DNA of 64,000 bases from Hyphomicrobiales bacterium (GTDB lineage: Bacteria; Pseudomonadota; Alphaproteobacteria; Rhizobiales; Rhizobiaceae): contig UCEU01000001.1 in NCBI GenBank assembly GCA_900471485.1, positions 310,001 to 374,000 of the forward strand, read 5' to 3'. The position numbers and the translations under genes were made by a program. Numbering within the stretch: the stretch's first letter is position 1; every line of letters begins with the position of its first letter. Below are positions 7,358 through 15,408 of this stretch, one piece after another. The notes under the pieces were generated by a model. That model saw nothing but the letters and a program-made list of their open reading frames with translations, made no database searches and was not told the origin of the DNA.

Positions 7358-9480
7358 ACACCGTCCCGCAGGATCTCAGGCTTCCGGCTCTGCGGGAGGA
7401 CCTGCAGATCGTGCGCGGGGGAACCAGTCTTTCCGGCGAGCCTGTCTGGATCGTGCTCGACCCGATCCGCAACCGCTTCTTCCGCATCACTTTCGAGATG
7501 TTTCAACTGCTGAGCCTCTGGAACGTGGCGCGCTCCATGCGCGGCCTCGTTCAGGCGGTGGAAGCGAAGTTCGGTCGGCAGCCGGACCAGGAAGAGGTGC
7601 AGGCCGCGATGCGGATGCTGGAAGCTAGTTTCTTCGTCAGTGAGCCGATGGTCGGTTCATGGCGAGCGCTGCATGCGGGCGCCACGAAACGCCATTCGCT
7701 CTTCATGCGGCTCATTCACAATTATCTTTTCTTCCGCATCCCGCTCGTGCGTCCAGATCGCTTTATCCGGCGCACTTCGCCTTATGTGGAATTCGCCTTT
7801 AGCCCCGTTTTCCAGACGATCACGGTCCTCGCGGCGTTGCTCGGCCTCTATCTCGTCTCGCGCCAATGGGATTCTTTCATCGGCACCTTTCCCTACGTCT
7901 TCACCCTCGAGGGCCTCGCGATTTCCGTGGTCTCGGTCGGCTTCATCAAGTCGATGCACGAGTTGGGGCATGCCTATGTGGCGCGCAGGCATGGCTGCCG
8001 GGTGCCGACCATGGGCATCGCGTTCATGGTGCTGGTGCCGCTGCTCTACACCGATGTCAGCGACGCCTGGCGGCTGAAATCGCGGTTCGATCGCCTCAAG
8101 ATCGACACGGCCGGCGTGCTCACCGAGATCCATATTGCTGTCTATGCGCTGCTCTTCTGGGTGTTTTTGCCGGATGGACCGCTGCGGTCGGCAGCCTTCG
8201 TGCTCGCGGCGACGGGGTGGGTGCTCAGCCTCATCGTGAACCTCAACCCCTTCATGCGGTTTGACGGCTACTACATCTTCGCCGACTTGCTCGGCGTGGA
8301 AAACCTGCAGCCGCGCGCCTTCAGGCATCTTCGCTGGCGCATCCGCCACCTGCTTTTCAACACCGACGAGGACAGACCGGATCGGTTCGGGCCGAAGCTC
8401 GATCTCGCCGTCACGCTCTACGCGATCGCCACGGCAATCTATCGGCTGTTCCTCTATTTCGGCATCGCGCTTCTCGTCTATCACTTCACGATCAAGATCG
8501 TCGGGGTGATGCTTTTTGCCGTCGAGATCGGCTTTTTCATCATTCGACCAGTCTGGTCCGAACTGCGGGAGTGGTGGCAGATGCGCCAAGACATCAAGGC
8601 AAGCCGGCGAACCTACCTGTCTCTCGCTATTTTTGTCGGCGTCATCCTGCTGATTTCCTTGCCGATCTTCAAGAACGTGTCGGCTCCGGCGGTGCTGTAT
8701 CCCAATGTCTTCGCCAGGCTGTTTCCGATGGAGCCGGGAAAGATCGAGAAGATCGAGGCCAAGAGGGGCGATGTCGTGAAGAAGGGCGATGTCCTCTTCG
8801 TGATCAGCCGGCCTGAACTGCAGCAGGAGCTTCACACCACCGAGATCGAGGCGGAGCTCACCGGCTACAAGCTGGCGCGCGTGCTGGCCGATCCGCAGAA
8901 CCTGGTCGATCGAGGCATCCTGCAATCGCAATTGGCCGCGCTGGAGGCAAAGCGGGACGGGCTGGCCCGACGCGAATCCTCGCTCATCGTTCGCGCACCC
9001 TTCGACGGAACCATCGTGGACATGGCGCCCGAGGTCCATGTCGGACGCTGGATCAGCCGCAAGGATCAGCTGGCCACGGTATCGGATGACACGGCCACCG
9101 CGGCGCGCGGTTATGTCAGCGGCTCGGACCGCGGGCGGCTGGAAGCGGGCGCGGAAGGCTGGTTCGTGCCCGATGATCTCACCATCGCCGCGATGCCTGC
9201 CGTCCTGACATCAGTTGCGTCGTCAGGCGCCGATGAGATCGACATCCCGCAGGTCACCTCCGAGTTTCACGGCGAGATCGCGGTTCATCCACAGAATACG
9301 CATGAGCGTATGCGGCTCAGTCCTGTTTCGGCACAATATGCCATCACCGCCGATGTCGCGGGCGTGTCGCCGCGGCAGACCGTTCGAGGCGTCGTCACGC
9401 TGAAAGGCAGGGGAGAGAGCATCGTCGGCCGGGTGTGGCGTCAGGTTGTAAAAGTGCTGGTGCGCGAAGCCGGCGCGTGA
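7354..9480 (+). CDS. PqqD-like / peptidase M50 (site-2 protease) / HlyD fusion protein
   Basis: 708 residues from a GTG that overlaps the upstream TGA (GTGA). Residues about 15-97 resemble a PqqD-type winged helix (WIVLDPIRNRFFRI, then LVQAVEAKFG and a closing helix). The membrane core has the M50 zinc motif HELGH at 202-206 and the distal motif NPFMRFDGYY (Asp304), with several transmembrane helices up to about 440. The C-terminal third is a periplasmic HlyD-like module: EKIEAKRGDVVKKGDVLF, a helical hairpin, and VRAPFDGTIVDMAPEVHVG. Relatives are usually called putative peptide zinc metalloproteases. With TolC and two adaptors but no ABC ATPase in the operon, it may be the inner-membrane component that recognises, cleaves or exports a substrate; that role is inference. 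Confidence 0.87.
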   Translation: MNTVPQDLRLPALREDLQIVRGGTSLSGEPVWIVLDPIRNRFFRITFEMFQLLSLWNVARSMRGLVQAVEAKFGRQPDQEEVQAAMRMLEASFFVSEPMVGSWRALHAGATKRHSLFMRLIHNYLFFRIPLVRPDRFIRRTSPYVEFAFSPVFQTITVLAALLGLYLVSRQWDSFIGTFPYVFTLEGLAISVVSVGFIKSMHELGHAYVARRHGCRVPTMGIAFMVLVPLLYTDVSDAWRLKSRFDRLKIDTAGVLTEIHIAVYALLFWVFLPDGPLRSAAFVLAATGWVLSLIVNLNPFMRFDGYYIFADLLGVENLQPRAFRHLRWRIRHLLFNTDEDRPDRFGPKLDLAVTLYAIATAIYRLFLYFGIALLVYHFTIKIVGVMLFAVEIGFFIIRPVWSELREWWQMRQDIKASRRTYLSLAIFVGVILLISLPIFKNVSAPAVLYPNVFARLFPMEPGKIEKIEAKRGDVVKKGDVLFVISRPELQQELHTTEIEAELTGYKLARVLADPQNLVDRGILQSQLAALEAKRDGLARRESSLIVRAPFDGTIVDMAPEVHVGRWISRKDQLATVSDDTATAARGYVSGSDRGRLEAGAEGWFVPDDLTIAAMPAVLTSVASSGADEIDIPQVTSEFHGEIAVHPQNTHERMRLSPVSAQYAITADVAGVSPRQTVRGVVTLKGRGESIVGRVWRQVVKVLVREAGA

Positions 9481-9527
9481 AGTTAGAATAATAACTCTGA
9501 AACCATTGAGAGCATCAGGCGTTTATC

Positions 9528-9845
9528 ATGCAAATCAAAGATCGTTTTGATGCGATCGAAATTTCGCGAAAGAATGATGAAATGCGCCTCTTCAGAAAGA
9601 AGATGAGTTACGCCCGGGGACGATGGCAACGTGATGATACGGGGCAGGCCTATGCCAGCCATGGTCGCTTTCGTCTGACGATCAAACAGGCGAACGAACG
9701 CTGGTTTTACCGCGTCTCCGATCTGAACGGAGAGCTGCCGCCGGTCGACAGCCGGCCGTTTCCGAGCGAGGAAGAAACCCTGCACGCAGCCCAATCCGAG
9801 CTGGATGATCGCGCAGGTGAACCGGAGATGCGGCCCGAATACTGA
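9528..9845 (+). CDS. Small hypothetical protein, secretion-operon neighbour
   Basis: 105 residues, very polar (DRFDAIEISRKNDEMRLFRK at the N-terminus), with no signal peptide or membrane helix. It starts 47 bases after the M50 fusion gene on the same strand, so co-transcription is possible. The middle has a strand-rich pattern (GRFRLTIKQANERWFYRVSD) followed by an acidic C-terminus. I do not recognise the family. The upstream ribosome binding site is weak, and the start at ATG 9528 is the only reasonable one. Confidence 0.55.
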   Translation: MQIKDRFDAIEISRKNDEMRLFRKKMSYARGRWQRDDTGQAYASHGRFRLTIKQANERWFYRVSDLNGELPPVDSRPFPSEEETLHAAQSELDDRAGEPEMRPEY

Positions 9846-9859
9846 ACACAATCAGTTCA

Positions 9860-10186
9860 TCAGCAAGAGCGGTCGGCGTAGGGACTATGTTCGCGGCAGA
9901 AGTCCAGCGAGGTCGCCTTTCCCGGCGCGGGTGTAACCGCCTCCGAAACCGATCCAACCGTAGAATTGTCGATGGAAGAGCCTGCCGGTCCGGTAAAGTG
10001 GGCCGTCACGCCCGCGGCGCTCAACAGCAAGACTGCCGCGGCGATGATGAAACGCTCTGTGATCGTCGGGCGGTTCGCAGCCACTCGCTCGGCATAGTCG
10101 CGACCCGCTGATCCACTCTGTTCCGTATCCGCGGAAAATCTGACGGCGTCGCAGTGGGTGGAATTATCATTCTCGAAAATTGTCAT
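9860..10186 (-). CDS. Small single-pass membrane protein, unknown
   Basis: 108 residues starting at ATG 10186 with a good GGAG site 7 nt upstream. A polar N-terminal 45 residues is followed by one transmembrane helix (FIIAAAVLLLSAAGVTAHF, about 46-64) and a Ser/Thr/Pro-rich tail ending in CREHSPYADRSC, with two cysteines that could form a disulfide. It converges on the preceding small gene with 14 bases between them. I do not recognise the family. Its strong initiation region makes it more likely to be real than many ORFs of this size. Confidence 0.55.
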   Translation of the reverse strand: MTIFENDNSTHCDAVRFSADTEQSGSAGRDYAERVAANRPTITERFIIAAAVLLLSAAGVTAHFTGPAGSSIDNSTVGSVSEAVTPAPGKATSLDFCREHSPYADRSC

Positions 10187-10379
10187 CTTTCTACTCCTGC
10201 CGCTTCAGGACGTGTTTCACGGCGTCCCGTAAGGCAGGCTGCATTTGTGCCTGGCGGGCTCGGATTGGAAGAGCGGATCGCCGAACTCACTGTTCATAAA
10301 ATCGAACCAATCGGTTCAATCTGCTTTAAGGGGTTGGCTTGACGACGAAATTCGGCTTAGGTCAAGCGTCTGCAGGTTC

Positions 10380-11762
10380 ATGGATATGGTTATGAAGAAG
10401 TCCTTCGGCGCGATGTCGATCGCCCAACTGTCGCTCCTCATTCAACGCCAGGCGGTTGATCCGGTCGAGGTGACGGAGAGTGTCTACGACGCCATCGCGC
10501 AGCACGGCGACCCGGCCATTTTCACGATGCTGTTGAAAGATCGAGCGATGGAGGAGGCGCAGGCGTCGTCGGTGCGATTGAAGGCGGGCCGTTCTCTCGG
10601 GCTGCTTGATGGCATTCCGATTGCCTGGAAGGATCTGTTCGACATAGAAGGTATCACGACCACCGCCGGATCCGGGATTTTCTCGGCCAACTCCGCCGCC
10701 GTGGCGGATGCAGCGGTCGTCACAGCGTTGAAGCAGGCCGGCATGGTCGCCATCGGCCGGACGAACATGAGCGAGTTCGCGTTCTCGGGGCTTGGTATCA
10801 ACCCGCACTATGGCTCGCCGCGCAATCCACGCGGAACCGATGTTCCGCGTATTACCGGCGGCTCGTCTTCGGGTGCCGGTGCGGCGGTTGCGGCCGGTCT
10901 TGTGCCAGTGGCGATGGGTACGGATACCGGCGGCTCGATCCGCATTCCCGCCGCCTTCAATGGCATCGTCGGCTACAAGGCAACGAGCGGACGCTATGCG
11001 ATGGATGGCGTTTTCCCGCTTTCGAAAACGCTGGATTCGCTGGGACCGCTTTGTCGCACGGTGCAGGATGCAATCTGGATTGACGCCGCCATGCGCGGCC
11101 AAGGCGTCTCCGGTATTGGCGTTGGCCCGGTGAAGGATATCGACATCGTCGTGCCTGAGAACGTGGTGTTCGACGGTGCGGAGGTCGGGGTCGTGGCGGC
11201 GTTCGAGACGGCGCTGGAGCGGCTTGCCGCTGCTGGTGCATCAGTCCGCCGCATGAAGATTCCCGCTTTTGACGATCTGCTCGCCGTCATGGCGAAGCAC
11301 GGCGCGCTGGTGACGGCTGAAGCATTTGCGTTGCATCGTGAGCGACTTGCCGGTCCGCAGGCCGCCGAGATGGACCGTCGCGTGGTGGTGCGCACGCGCC
11401 TTGGCGAGAAGATCAGCCTGCCCGATTACCTTGCGATCCTCGACGCGCGCGAACGCCTGATCGCGGATGCCAAGCGCTTGATCGGAAAGAGCTTTGTCGC
11501 CTACCCATCGGTCGCCCACGTCGCGCCGCCGATCGCCCCGCTCGAGAAGGATGACGAACTTTTCTTCGCGGTCAACGCCAAGACGCTGCGCAACACGCTG
11601 CTTGGAAACTTCCTCGACTGGTGTGGCGTATCGGTTCCTTGCGGCACCGGCGACGCAGGCATGCCGGTGGGTTTCTTGCTGTCGGCGGTCGGTGGGCGCG
11701 ACGAGGCGCTGCTGTCTGCGGCACTTTCGACCGAGACCGTCATCCGGGGAGATTTCGGTTGA
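10380..11762 (+). CDS. Amidase (amidase signature family)
   Basis: 460 residues from ATG 10380; the open frame extends upstream, but that part lacks family similarity. The Ser-cisSer-Lys triad is visible: Lys in PIAWKDLFD, the Gly/Ser-rich GGSSSGAGAAVAAG, and the nucleophile region GTDTGGSIRIPAAF. The family hydrolyses amides to carboxylates and ammonia. It leads a three-gene run with a TIM-barrel isomerase and an HpcH-type aldolase, so it may release a hydroxylated acid that these enzymes then break down. Substrate cannot be read from sequence; GatA of the transamidosome is less likely because no gatB or gatC is near. Confidence 0.88.
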   Translation: MDMVMKKSFGAMSIAQLSLLIQRQAVDPVEVTESVYDAIAQHGDPAIFTMLLKDRAMEEAQASSVRLKAGRSLGLLDGIPIAWKDLFDIEGITTTAGSGIFSANSAAVADAAVVTALKQAGMVAIGRTNMSEFAFSGLGINPHYGSPRNPRGTDVPRITGGSSSGAGAAVAAGLVPVAMGTDTGGSIRIPAAFNGIVGYKATSGRYAMDGVFPLSKTLDSLGPLCRTVQDAIWIDAAMRGQGVSGIGVGPVKDIDIVVPENVVFDGAEVGVVAAFETALERLAAAGASVRRMKIPAFDDLLAVMAKHGALVTAEAFALHRERLAGPQAAEMDRRVVVRTRLGEKISLPDYLAILDARERLIADAKRLIGKSFVAYPSVAHVAPPIAPLEKDDELFFAVNAKTLRNTLLGNFLDWCGVSVPCGTGDAGMPVGFLLSAVGGRDEALLSAALSTETVIRGDFG

Positions 11763-11814
11763 GCGACCGCAAGGTTGCCGCCTAGATAGAGACACGACTT
11801 TTGAGGAGGAGTTG

Positions 11815-12669
11815 ATGGCTTTGGAATATGGACGCTTCGCGGTGTCGTCGTGGTCGCTGCACAGGCTGTTGGGTGTGACCTATCCCTATAGCGCGGACCC
11901 GAGCAAAAGTGCCGAGCGGCGCGAGACCTATGGGCCGGAGGGCGCGGCGCTGATGGATATCCCGGCACAGCTCGCGGAACGCGGCATTCACCGTCTGGAA
12001 ATCTGCTCGTTTCACCTGCCTAGCCTCGATCAAGCCTATCTCGCGGAGTTGCGCGCCGCACTGGATCGTGCCGGCGTGCTGCTGCAGACGCTGCTCGTCG
12101 AGGATGGTGATCCCAGCAATCCCGACACCGCCGAGCGCGACATACGCTGGATCGCGGGATGGATCGGGGTCGCGTCGGCCTTGGGCGCCAGGCACATGCG
12201 CGTCATAGCCGGCAAGCAGGCGCCGACGGCTCAGAGCCTCGAGCGTTCGGCCAGGCATCTCGCCTGGCTCGCCGAGCAGGCCGAGGGCAGCGGCGTCCGC
12301 ATCGTCACTGAGAACTGGTTCGATCTCCTGCCTTCGCCGAAGGAAATGAACTGGCTGCTCGATGAGCTCAAGGGAACGGTCGGTCTAAACGGCGATCTCG
12401 GAAACTGGGCCGCGCCGGCGCGATATGCCGGCCTTTCGGATATCATGCGGCGCGCTGAGATTTGCCACGCGAAGGCCGAGTACGACACATCGGGGCTCGA
12501 CGCGGACGACTACCGCAAATCTCTCGAGGCCTGCCGCGCTGCAGGTTATGAAGGCCCCTTCACGCTGATCTACGATTCGCCCTTCTTCAGCGACGAATGG
12601 GACGGCCTTCTCCTGCAGAAGGCCTTCATCGAACAAACCTATCAGGAAAAGCAACTCGCCACCGGCTGA
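11815..12669 (+). CDS. Sugar phosphate isomerase/epimerase-like TIM barrel protein
   Basis: 284 residues with the AP-endonuclease-2/xylose isomerase-like TIM-barrel pattern: SSWSLHRLLG at strand 1, GIHRLEICSFHL, LGARHMRVIAG, GVRIVTENW and LNGDLGNW, giving the Glu, Asp and His residues that usually bind a divalent metal. ATG 11815 has a TTGAGGAGG site 5-6 bases upstream. It lies 52 bases after the amidase and 18 bases before the aldolase, so the three are probably one operon. Substrate is unknown; members isomerise or epimerise sugars and inositol-type compounds. Confidence 0.8.
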   Translation: MALEYGRFAVSSWSLHRLLGVTYPYSADPSKSAERRETYGPEGAALMDIPAQLAERGIHRLEICSFHLPSLDQAYLAELRAALDRAGVLLQTLLVEDGDPSNPDTAERDIRWIAGWIGVASALGARHMRVIAGKQAPTAQSLERSARHLAWLAEQAEGSGVRIVTENWFDLLPSPKEMNWLLDELKGTVGLNGDLGNWAAPARYAGLSDIMRRAEICHAKAEYDTSGLDADDYRKSLEACRAAGYEGPFTLIYDSPFFSDEWDGLLLQKAFIEQTYQEKQLATG

Positions 12670-12687
12670 GGTGCAAAGGAGACTGGC

Positions 12688-13482
12688 ATGAGCAGTGCAA
12701 CGATGATCGACGACTTCGCCACGCGCGTGAAAGCTGAGGGGGCCGGGCTGATTTCGGCCTGGATCGGTATCCCCGATCCCATGTTCGTCAATCATCTGGC
12801 GCAGGAAGCCTTCGACGCCGTCGTCCTCGATATGCAGCACGGCATGTGGGACATGGCTTCGGCGGCGAACGGCATCGCGCAGGGCAGATTGGCTGGAAAG
12901 CCTGTCGTGGCACGCATCCCGGTCGGAGCATTCGCGACCGCATCGCGGCTGCTCGACGCGGGTGCCGCCGGCATCATCGCACCGATGATCAATTCGGTCG
13001 CGGATGCGGAGGCGCTTGTGAAGGCCACCAAATATCCACCGGTCGGTGAGCGCAGCTGGGGTCCGACATTGGCGATGAACCATAGTGGCCTTTCCGGTCC
13101 CGATTACCTCGCGACGGCAAACGAGAAGACCGTATCGATCGCGATGATCGAAACCCGCGTTGCGCTGGAGGCTGCGGATGAGATTCTTCGCGTCGAAGGC
13201 CTTGATGGGGTTTTCATCGGACCATCCGATCTCTCGATCGCGCTTTCGAACGGCGCGAAGCTGGCGCCCGATACGGCTGACATGGACGCTGTGCTCAAGC
13301 ATCTCGTCGCCCGCTGCCGTGCGCATGGCAAATTCGCCTGCGTCTTCGGCAGCAATGGCGAGCGTGCGGGCGAATTGTTGAAGATGGGCTTCCAGTTCGT
13401 CATCGCCGGCGCGGATACGCAGCAGTTGCGCGCCGGTGCCGCAAGCGCCATTGCCGCTGCTCGCAGCGTCCAGAAGAGCTGA
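12688..13482 (+). CDS. HpcH/HpaI-family class II aldolase
   Basis: 264 residues, full length for the family. Seen are the catalytic His region (VVLDMQHGMWD), the substrate Arg (PVVARIPVG), the metal ligands Glu and Asp (the latter in GAAGIIAPMI/NSVADAEA context) and the conserved GPSDLSIAL loop. Members cleave 2-keto-4-hydroxy acids retro-aldol-wise to pyruvate plus an aldehyde. AGGAG sits before the ATG. It closes the amidase cluster and is convergent with the next gene, with only one base between stops. Together the cluster suggests breakdown of an amide-linked or branched hydroxy-acid compound. Confidence 0.88.
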   Translation: MSSATMIDDFATRVKAEGAGLISAWIGIPDPMFVNHLAQEAFDAVVLDMQHGMWDMASAANGIAQGRLAGKPVVARIPVGAFATASRLLDAGAAGIIAPMINSVADAEALVKATKYPPVGERSWGPTLAMNHSGLSGPDYLATANEKTVSIAMIETRVALEAADEILRVEGLDGVFIGPSDLSIALSNGAKLAPDTADMDAVLKHLVARCRAHGKFACVFGSNGERAGELLKMGFQFVIAGADTQQLRAGAASAIAAARSVQKS

Positions 13483-13483
13483 T

Positions 13484-14155
13484 TTATCTCGTCGCGAGCC
13501 AGATGACGTGGCGGGCTCCGCCACGTTTTCCGTTGGCGCGCGTATTGATGGCTTCCGCGGTAAAGCCAGTGTCGCGCAGGCGTCGCGTGAATTTCGGATC
13601 GGGGCCGGACGACCAGATGGCAAGAACGCCACCTGGCTTCAAGGCATCGCGGGCAGCCTTCAGGCCGGAGAAATCGTATATCCGGTCGTTCGACTGGCGC
13701 GTCAGTCCGTCGGGGCCGTTATCGACGTCGAGGAGAATGGCGTCGAACTGGGCTTTCGATGAGCGGATCAGTTCGCCGACGTCGCCTTCGTGGATGGCGG
13801 TTCTCGGATCGTCCAAACATCCTTTGAAGACTTCAATCATCGGCCCGCGCGCCCAGCGGACCACCGCCGGAACGAGTTCGGCAACGGTGACCTTGGCATC
13901 GCCGGGGAGTACCGCAAGTGCCGCGCGCAGGGTAAAGCCCATGCCAAGCCCGCCAATCAGCATGGCCGGGCGAGGGCGGTTTGATATGCGCTCGAAGGTG
14001 AGCGTCGCGAGCGCTTCTTCCGAGCCGCTGAGCCGGCTGTTCATCAACTCGTTGGCGCCGAGCATGATGGAGAACTCGCTGCCGCGCTGTTTCAGGCGCA
14101 ATTCTCCGTCTTCGCCGGGAATGGGGGCGGAATCGAGTTGGATCCAGGGGAGCAT
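13484..14155 (-). CDS. Spermidine synthase-like SAM-dependent transferase
   Basis: 223 residues with a Rossmann methyltransferase fold close to spermidine synthases: nucleotide loop LIGGLGMGFTL, acidic residue after strand 2 (VTVAELVPAVVRWA), then IHEGDVGELI and AILLDVDNGPDG. The N-terminal tetramer domain of true spermidine synthases is short here. These proteins are often annotated as spermidine synthase-like or methyltransferases of unknown substrate. I would not assign a polyamine function. It is monocistronic and convergent with the aldolase gene. Confidence 0.8.
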   Translation of the reverse strand: MLPWIQLDSAPIPGEDGELRLKQRGSEFSIMLGANELMNSRLSGSEEALATLTFERISNRPRPAMLIGGLGMGFTLRAALAVLPGDAKVTVAELVPAVVRWARGPMIEVFKGCLDDPRTAIHEGDVGELIRSSKAQFDAILLDVDNGPDGLTRQSNDRIYDFSGLKAARDALKPGGVLAIWSSGPDPKFTRRLRDTGFTAEAINTRANGKRGGARHVIWLATR

Positions 14156-14259
14156 GTCTATCAGTGCCTCGCGTTTCGGGGGTCAACTAGCACAAAAAAT
14201 CCCGTGCTGCGAACCTGCAAAGCAGGGCGAAGCCGTTTCGCGGCTATTGAGGCGGATGC

Positions 14260-14541
14260 CTACTGGTTGTCGATGCAGGCCTGCCGCGTGGAGACGTCAC
14301 CTGCCGTCCTCTTCTGGCAGCGCGTCCACTGGATATCGTTCGGGTTGCCGGTGCTCTCGGTCGTGAAGCTATCGATGGGGATAGAGAGACCGCCTCCAGT
14401 TTGCTGGTCATCGGGAACCGTTCCCAGCGGTGGTGAACCGTCGAAGCGACCGCTGGAATCCATGCCCATATTGGCCTGCGCCAATGCCGAGCCACTGAGG
14501 CCAAGAACAATGAGGGAGGTCATTACGATAAGCCTGCGCAT
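14260..14541 (-). CDS. Small secreted hypothetical protein
   Basis: 93 residues starting with a clear signal peptide (MRRLIVMTSLIVLGLSGSALA). The mature part is small and polar, with two cysteines near the C-terminus (RCQKRTAGDVSTRQACIDNQ) that may form a disulfide. The start at 14541 is preferred to the longer frame from 14601 because AAGGGA precedes it and the signal peptide begins there. It is divergent from the GntR gene with about 107 bases between starts. I do not recognise the family. Confidence 0.65.
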   Translation of the reverse strand: MRRLIVMTSLIVLGLSGSALAQANMGMDSSGRFDGSPPLGTVPDDQQTGGGLSIPIDSFTTESTGNPNDIQWTRCQKRTAGDVSTRQACIDNQ

Positions 14542-14648
14542 GATCGAAATCCCTTCAGGTTGAAACCGCTTTGGAGATAGCGCGCCGGTCGTCTTGCTCA
14601 ATCTGGTGAAAAAGAAATATTACGATCAGAGAAGGAAGAGGACAGGCG

Positions 14649-15356
14649 ATGCGCGACGACGAGATTGGGAATGTTCGGGTACGCGGTTCGGGTACCCAAA
14701 GTGTCTACGTCACGCTGCGCCAGGAAATCCTGTCCATGGCGCTGGAGCCCGGTAGCCCGCTGGACGAAGTCCGGCTCTCCGAACGCTTCAAGATGTCTCG
14801 AACGCCGATCCGAGAAGCGTTGTTGCGGCTCGCAGCCGACGGTCTCGTCACCACCCTTCCCAATCGCAACACGATCGTCGCGGTTATCGACTTTGCTACG
14901 CTGCCCACTTACTTCGAGGCGCTGACGCTGATGTATCGCGTGACAACGCGAGGGGCAGCGGGAAAGCGGAATGCCAAGGTCATGGCCCGCGTGCATGCGC
15001 GGCAGAAAGAGTTCAGCGACGCTGTCGCCGCTCACGACGCCTATGCGATGATCGAAGCCAATCGCGAGTTTCACGTTGCCATCGCCGAGTTGGCCGGGAA
15101 CCCCTACTACACGACCTTCTTCGCCCGCCTGCTCGATGAGGGGCGGCGAATCTTGCGGCTCTACTACTCAACCTTCGACGATCGTCTGCCGCGCCAGTAT
15201 GTGGACGAGCACGAGGAGATGATCGCCGCGATCGAAGCGGGCGATGTCGAGCGCGCCGATCGGCTGGCGATCGATCACGCCGCGCAGATCGTTCGGCAGA
15301 TACAGGAGTACGTCGCGCGCGATCTCGACCGGCCGGCCGAGATCGCTATTCCGTGA
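14649..15356 (+). CDS. GntR-family regulator, FadR/FCD subfamily
   Basis: 235 residues. The N-terminal winged helix is typical of GntR (LRQEILSMALEPGSPLDEVRLSERFKMS in outline, then RTPIREALLRLAADGLV). The C-terminal FCD domain is all-helical with candidate metal-binding residues (EANREFHVAIAELAGN, DEHEEMIAAIEAGD, IDHAAQIV). Such regulators usually repress catabolic operons and respond to organic acids. The amidase/isomerase/aldolase cluster 1.2 kb away is a reasonable target, but no operator was identified. Confidence 0.88.
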   Translation: MRDDEIGNVRVRGSGTQSVYVTLRQEILSMALEPGSPLDEVRLSERFKMSRTPIREALLRLAADGLVTTLPNRNTIVAVIDFATLPTYFEALTLMYRVTTRGAAGKRNAKVMARVHARQKEFSDAVAAHDAYAMIEANREFHVAIAELAGNPYYTTFFARLLDEGRRILRLYYSTFDDRLPRQYVDEHEEMIAAIEAGDVERADRLAIDHAAQIVRQIQEYVARDLDRPAEIAIP

Positions 15357-15408
15357 TCGGCGGTGGCACTTGCTGGAAGCCGCTGCCGGGTGTGGTGCTA
15401 CAGCACGA

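Noticed and set aside
9860..10186. Interpretation as a RiPP precursor peptide for the PqqD-like protein
   Set aside because: It has a clear transmembrane helix, no evident leader/core division and no modifying enzyme nearby, so I list it only as unknown.
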